Origin: Bradyrhizobium sacchari
Lineage (GTDB): Bacteria > Pseudomonadota > Alphaproteobacteria > Rhizobiales > Xanthobacteraceae
DNA length: 64,000 bases
NCBI RefSeq assembly: GCF_002068095.1
Contig: NZ_LWIG01000026.1
Location: 187,857 to 251,856, forward strand
Direction of reading: 5' to 3'
Below, in pieces: positions 61,084-64,000 of the stretch (its first letter is position 1; each line of letters opens with the position of its first letter). The translations under genes were made by a program, and so were the position numbers. The notes under the pieces are model-generated. The model was not told the origin of the DNA and searched no databases. It worked only from the letters and a program-made list of their open reading frames with translations.

Positions 61084-61716
61084 ATGCCCAAGATCAGCGA
61101 CAAGCAGCGTGAAAGCCGGCGGCAGCAGATCCTCGAAGCCGCCCTCGCCTGCTTTGCGGAAGACGGCTTTCACCAGACCGGCATGGCCGACATCGTGAAG
61201 CGATCCGGGCTCAGTCACGGCGCCGTCTATCTCTACTTCCAGAGCAAGGACGATCTGATCGAGGCGCTGGCCGACGACCGGCATCGCCGCGAGGCCGTGC
61301 TCAACTCGGTGGCGCAAGGGTCGGGCGATCCGATCGAGGGGCTGCACGCGTTGGTTCGCGTCTACGCGCAATGGCTCACCGATCCCGCGGGCGAAGCGCG
61401 GCGGCGCGTCGGCATCCATGGCTGGGCCGAAGCGCTGCGCAACCGCCGCGTCCGCAGCAGCGTCGTCGAAGGCATCGACATGCCGCGCGCCCTGATCGTG
61501 GCACTGGTCGAGCGTGGTCAGCATGACGGTCTCATCAGGCAGGGCCCCGGCGCCGAAGCGATCGCGCGCATGCTGATCGCGATCTTCCAGGGCTTCGTGC
61601 TGCAGAAGAGCTGGGGCGAGGATTTCGATGTCGCAACTTGCGTCGCGGCCGTCGATGACGTGATCGATGGCCTGCGCACGACCAAGTCGGACGTCAAGCG
61701 ACGGACCAGGACATGA
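61084..61716 (+). CDS. TetR-family regulator of the TauE/SafE gene
   Basis: 210 residues: MPKISDKQRESRRQQILEAA, helix-turn-helix ACFAEDGFHQTGMADIVKRS and GLSHGAVYLYFQSKDDLIEA, then a helical ligand domain with WAEALRNRRVRSSV and DGLRTTKSDVKRRTRT at the end. It ends three bases before the TauE/SafE start, forming one operon under the inverted sites at 60981-61070. The inducer is presumably the exported anion. Confidence 0.88.
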   Translation: MPKISDKQRESRRQQILEAALACFAEDGFHQTGMADIVKRSGLSHGAVYLYFQSKDDLIEALADDRHRREAVLNSVAQGSGDPIEGLHALVRVYAQWLTDPAGEARRRVGIHGWAEALRNRRVRSSVVEGIDMPRALIVALVERGQHDGLIRQGPGAEAIARMLIAIFQGFVLQKSWGEDFDVATCVAAVDDVIDGLRTTKSDVKRRTRT

Positions 61717-61719
61717 GCG

Positions 61720-62502
61720 ATGAGCTTCATTCATGAACTCCTCGCCGGCGGCGGCGTTGGCCTGGTCGCGGGGTTGGCATCGGGCTTCACGGGCACGAGC
61801 CCGGGTGGCGGCCTCGTCATCTTCTCCGTGCTGCTGCTCGGGGCAGAACAACACGTCGCGCAAGGAACGTCCCTGATCACGCAGATCCCTCCGACCGGCC
61901 TTGCGGGTGCGCGCCGCTACTGGCAGAGCGGTAATCGCAGCCCTCTGGCGTGGATCGTCTGGATCGGCCTCGGATTTCTCGTCGGCGGCGCGGGTGGCGG
62001 CTATGCCGCGGCGGCGGTGTCCGACGCAGTGCTGCAATGGACCTACGTCGTCTATCTCGTCGCACTGATCGCAATGTTGCTTCTGCGCAGCGACCGCAAG
62101 GACGCCGGCGGCGAGGCCGGCACACAGGACGATCTGCCCTGGCTGCCCCTACTCCTCATCGGCACGCTGGCCGGATTTTCCTCCGGCTTCATGGGCATCG
62201 GCGGCGGCCTCGCAATCACCGTCGGCCTCGCGGCGGGCCTACGCGTGCCGCAGCATCAGGCGCAGCTGGTCAGCCTGATCTTCTCGGTGATCCCGACCAA
62301 CATTCCCGCCGCGACGATCTACTGGAGCAAGGGCCTCATGGTCGGCTGGCCGGCCATAACAGGCATTTTGGCCGGCCTGTGGGTCGGCACCGATCTCGGC
62401 GCACGCGCGGCCAACGTCGTCAGCAAATCGGCGCTGCGCCGGGCCATGATCGCCCTCGTCTCGCTGATGGCGCTCTACATGACCTCCAAGGCGCTGAGCT
62501 GA
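61720..62502 (+). CDS. TauE/SafE family exporter
   Basis: 260-residue membrane protein, two repeats of four helices: GLVAGLASGFTGTSPGGGLV and GTLAGFSSGFMGIGGGLAIT are the paired glycine-rich openings of the family. Distinct from the TauE/SafE gene at 31538. Expected to export an organic or inorganic sulfur anion. Co-transcribed with the TetR gene. Confidence 0.88.
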   Translation: MSFIHELLAGGGVGLVAGLASGFTGTSPGGGLVIFSVLLLGAEQHVAQGTSLITQIPPTGLAGARRYWQSGNRSPLAWIVWIGLGFLVGGAGGGYAAAAVSDAVLQWTYVVYLVALIAMLLLRSDRKDAGGEAGTQDDLPWLPLLLIGTLAGFSSGFMGIGGGLAITVGLAAGLRVPQHQAQLVSLIFSVIPTNIPAATIYWSKGLMVGWPAITGILAGLWVGTDLGARAANVVSKSALRRAMIALVSLMALYMTSKALS

Positions 62503-62504
62503 TC

Positions 62505-63209
62505 CTACGGCCGCTTCGGAATGTTCAGCCCGCGCTGCACCGCCGGCCGCGCGAGCCCACGTTCGAGCCAGGCGCCGACGGATTTGAACTGGCTGAACGC
62601 GACGAGATCGCCCGCACCGTAGAAGCCGATGAGATTGCGCACCCAGCCGAGCATGGAGATGTCGGCGATGGTGTAGTCGTCATCCATGAACCATTGCCGG
62701 CCGGCGAGATGCGCCTCCATCACGCCGAGCAGGCGCTTGGCCTCGTCGACGTAGCGGTCGCGGGGCCGCTTGTCCTCAAAATCCTTGCCGGCGAATTTGT
62801 GGAAGAAGCCGACCTGGCCGAACATCGGCCCGATGCCGCCCATCTGGAAATGCAGCCACTGGATGGTCTGGTAGCGGCGCGCGGCATCCCGCGGCAGCAG
62901 CTTGTCGGTCTTCTCCGCGAGGTATTGCAGGATCGCGCCGGATTCGAACAGCGGCAGCGGCCTGCCCCCGGGACCGTTGGGATCGAGGATCGCCGGGATC
63001 TTGCCGTTCGGATTGAGCGAGAGGAATTCCGGCGTCTTCTGGTCGTCCTTGCCGAAATCGACGAGGTGGACTTCGTAGGGCAGTCCGATCTCCTCGAGCA
63101 TGATCGAGACCTTGACGCCGTTCGGGGTCGGTAACGAATAGAGCTGAAGCAGTTCGGGATGTTTGGCAGGCCAGCGCTTGGTGATGGAAAAGGCGAAGAG
63201 ATCGGACAT
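62505..63209 (-). CDS. Glutathione S-transferase family protein
   Basis: 234 residues, thioredoxin-fold N-terminal domain (LQLYSLPTPNGVKVSIMLEE, NPNGKIPAILDPNG, PLFESGAILQYLAEK) and helical C-terminal domain (WFMDDDYTIADISMLGWV). The YfcG/Ure2p-like NGVKVS start of the active-site loop suggests disulfide reductase-type members. Convergent with the TauE/SafE gene with two bases between. Confidence 0.9.
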   Translation of the reverse strand: MSDLFAFSITKRWPAKHPELLQLYSLPTPNGVKVSIMLEEIGLPYEVHLVDFGKDDQKTPEFLSLNPNGKIPAILDPNGPGGRPLPLFESGAILQYLAEKTDKLLPRDAARRYQTIQWLHFQMGGIGPMFGQVGFFHKFAGKDFEDKRPRDRYVDEAKRLLGVMEAHLAGRQWFMDDDYTIADISMLGWVRNLIGFYGAGDLVAFSQFKSVGAWLERGLARPAVQRGLNIPKRP

Positions 63210-63299
63210 CGGAACCTTTGGTGCATGGACTGAGGCGAGCTCAATCTAGGCGAGATGCCGCACCGCGCAAGTCACTATTCGCCCCGGCGATCCCGCAAG

Positions 63300-63446
63300 C
63301 TATCGCGGCAGCGTTGCCATCGCCACGATCGGGGTCATTGCTTCATGTTGCAATCGATACTCGATAAATCTTTGGCCCGAGACCAACAGCAAGGCCGTAA
63401 AGGCAATCGCGAGCATCGCGGTCGCCCATTGGCACACGTCGTACAT
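63300..63446 (-). CDS. 48-residue membrane peptide
   Basis: ATG 63446 to TAG 63300-63302: MYDVCQWATAMLAIAFTALL continuing to a polar tail with IEYRLQHEAMTPIVAMATLP. One membrane helix. GAGGGA precedes the start by about 8 bases. No family recognised; the ribosome-binding site and single-helix layout make it plausible. Confidence 0.5.
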   Translation of the reverse strand: MYDVCQWATAMLAIAFTALLLVSGQRFIEYRLQHEAMTPIVAMATLPR

Positions 63447-63608
63447 GGTATTTGTCCCTCAACAGCCTTTGCGTAAACGTCGGCGCAAGCGCCACGTTCC
63501 GAGGCGACAGGAAAATATTGCCATTTTTTCCCGATCTCCTGCTAAGCCATCGCACTGTTCCGATCAGCCTGCGCAGGGACCAATGGCTTTTTCGCGCGTT
63601 GTTGCGGC

Positions 63609-63782
63609 ATGAACATCGAGAAGCGCGCCCTGCTCGACCATGCTGAACGCTGTCGCCGCGTCGCGAACGAGCTCTCTCATCGCGAAGCCGCGCAACGGTT
63701 GCGAGCGATGGCTGACGAGTATGAAGCGCGAGCAACTAGTCTGGACGACGAGGGCGCCTCCGTCGAATCCGGTTCGCAATAG
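63609..63782 (+). CDS. 57-residue charged helical protein
   Basis: ATG 63609 to TAG 63780-63782: MNIEKRALLDHAERCRRVAN, ELSHREAAQRLRAMADEYEA, ending ASVESGSQ. Highly helical and charged, like small proteins with the LR.MA.EYE.RA ending that I recall from Bradyrhizobium. No function known. It has no strong ribosome-binding site. Confidence 0.55.
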   Translation: MNIEKRALLDHAERCRRVANELSHREAAQRLRAMADEYEARATSLDDEGASVESGSQ

Positions 63783-63827
63783 CCGCGGGCACCGCGAAAG
63801 CCAAGGCGATCGGAAAGCTGATCGGCC

Positions 63828-64000
63828 TCAAAAATTGATCTCCATCCGCAATCCGCGCGGATCGATCTCCTCGCCGCCGACACGCTGCGTGCTGTCACGT
63901 GCCGCGACCGCGCAAGCGCAGGCATCGATGAGATCGTCGCGGCCGATGCCGGTGCCGTGACGCAGCGTCAACCATTTCGACAAACACGTGAAGCCGCGTC
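63828..64000 (-). CDS. C-terminal end of a DUF429-like protein (partial)
   Basis: The frame reads RGFTCLSKWLTLRHGTGIGR, DDLIDACACAVAARDSTQRV, GGEEIDPRGLRMEINF before TGA 63828-63830; the gene continues beyond the window. The DD(L/V)(I/L)DA segment followed by a helix resembles the end of DUF429 (RNase-H-fold) proteins. Only about 57 residues are visible, so the family call is tentative. Confidence 0.5.
   Translation of the reverse strand, partial: RGFTCLSKWLTLRHGTGIGRDDLIDACACAVAARDSTQRVGGEEIDPRGLRMEINF

Noticed and set aside
1-64000. tRNA, rRNA, CRISPR, phage or insertion-sequence genes
   Set aside because: None recognised on reading both strands; repeats present are short palindromic elements without a transposase.

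Overview
The window is a 64 kb stretch of high-GC chromosomal DNA from an alphaproteobacterium of the Rhizobiales, most probably Bradyrhizobium or a close relative. This rests on the protein sequences, on the gene order (lptG-lptD-surA-pdxA-rsmA; yicC-gmk; fabD/fabG/acpP/fabF; rpsF-rpsR-rplI; cvpA-purF) and on several families of short palindromic repeats scattered between genes. It reads as core chromosome: no rRNA, tRNA, CRISPR array, phage, transposase or integrase gene was found.

Layout. 1-5810 is an envelope/ribosome-maturation operon (end of lptG, then lptD, surA-like, pdxA, rsmA) with start/stop overlaps at three junctions. 5833-9980 holds a zinc alcohol dehydrogenase and a run of small unknown or membrane proteins. 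9913-16682 (minus strand) carries cell-wall and fatty-acid genes: fabD, fabG, acpP, fabF, mltG, yicC, gmk. 16855-18625 is a TetR regulator plus membrane fatty-acid desaturase with a perfect operator-like palindrome. 18714-21429 is the ribosomal operon rpsF-rpsR-(DUF2232 membrane protein)-rplI. 21545-22659 is a second TetR unit, with a thioesterase. 22729-31257 contains a secreted cytochrome c-like protein, a cyclopropane-fatty-acid synthase homologue, dnaB, alr, an exonuclease III homologue, a secreted SGNH-like hydrolase and small proteins.

31538-35508 contains a TauE/SafE exporter facing the most suggestive two-gene system here: a periplasmic sugar-binding-type protein translationally coupled (TGATG) to a membrane GGDEF-EAL protein, with no ABC permease or ATPase beside it. 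35698-39490 is radA, cvpA, purF. 39631-49483 has an SDR, a secreted beta-propeller, an orphan LivK, and the block YfgM-lipoprotein-Der-MFS, in which a short lipoprotein occupies the place where BamB stands in E. coli. An acyl-CoA ligase and NnrU follow.

49706-54190 holds a secreted unknown, prfC, a guanidine-II (mini-ykkC) riboswitch, and a sugE/gdx exporter gene whose third codon is TGA, then pit and its PhoU-like partner. 54347-59046 is a complete branched-chain-amino-acid-type ABC operon (livG-livF-livK-livH-livM order on the minus strand). 59388-64000 has a PAS-type protein, an ArsC/Spx-like protein, CsaA, a third TetR unit (with TauE/SafE) behind two inverted 17-bp sites, a glutathione S-transferase, two very small proteins and the end of a possible DUF429 gene.

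Two items deserve priority: the binding-protein/GGDEF-EAL pair, and the intact guanidine riboswitch in front of an exporter gene with an early stop codon. Family assignments come from motifs and memory, not from database searches.
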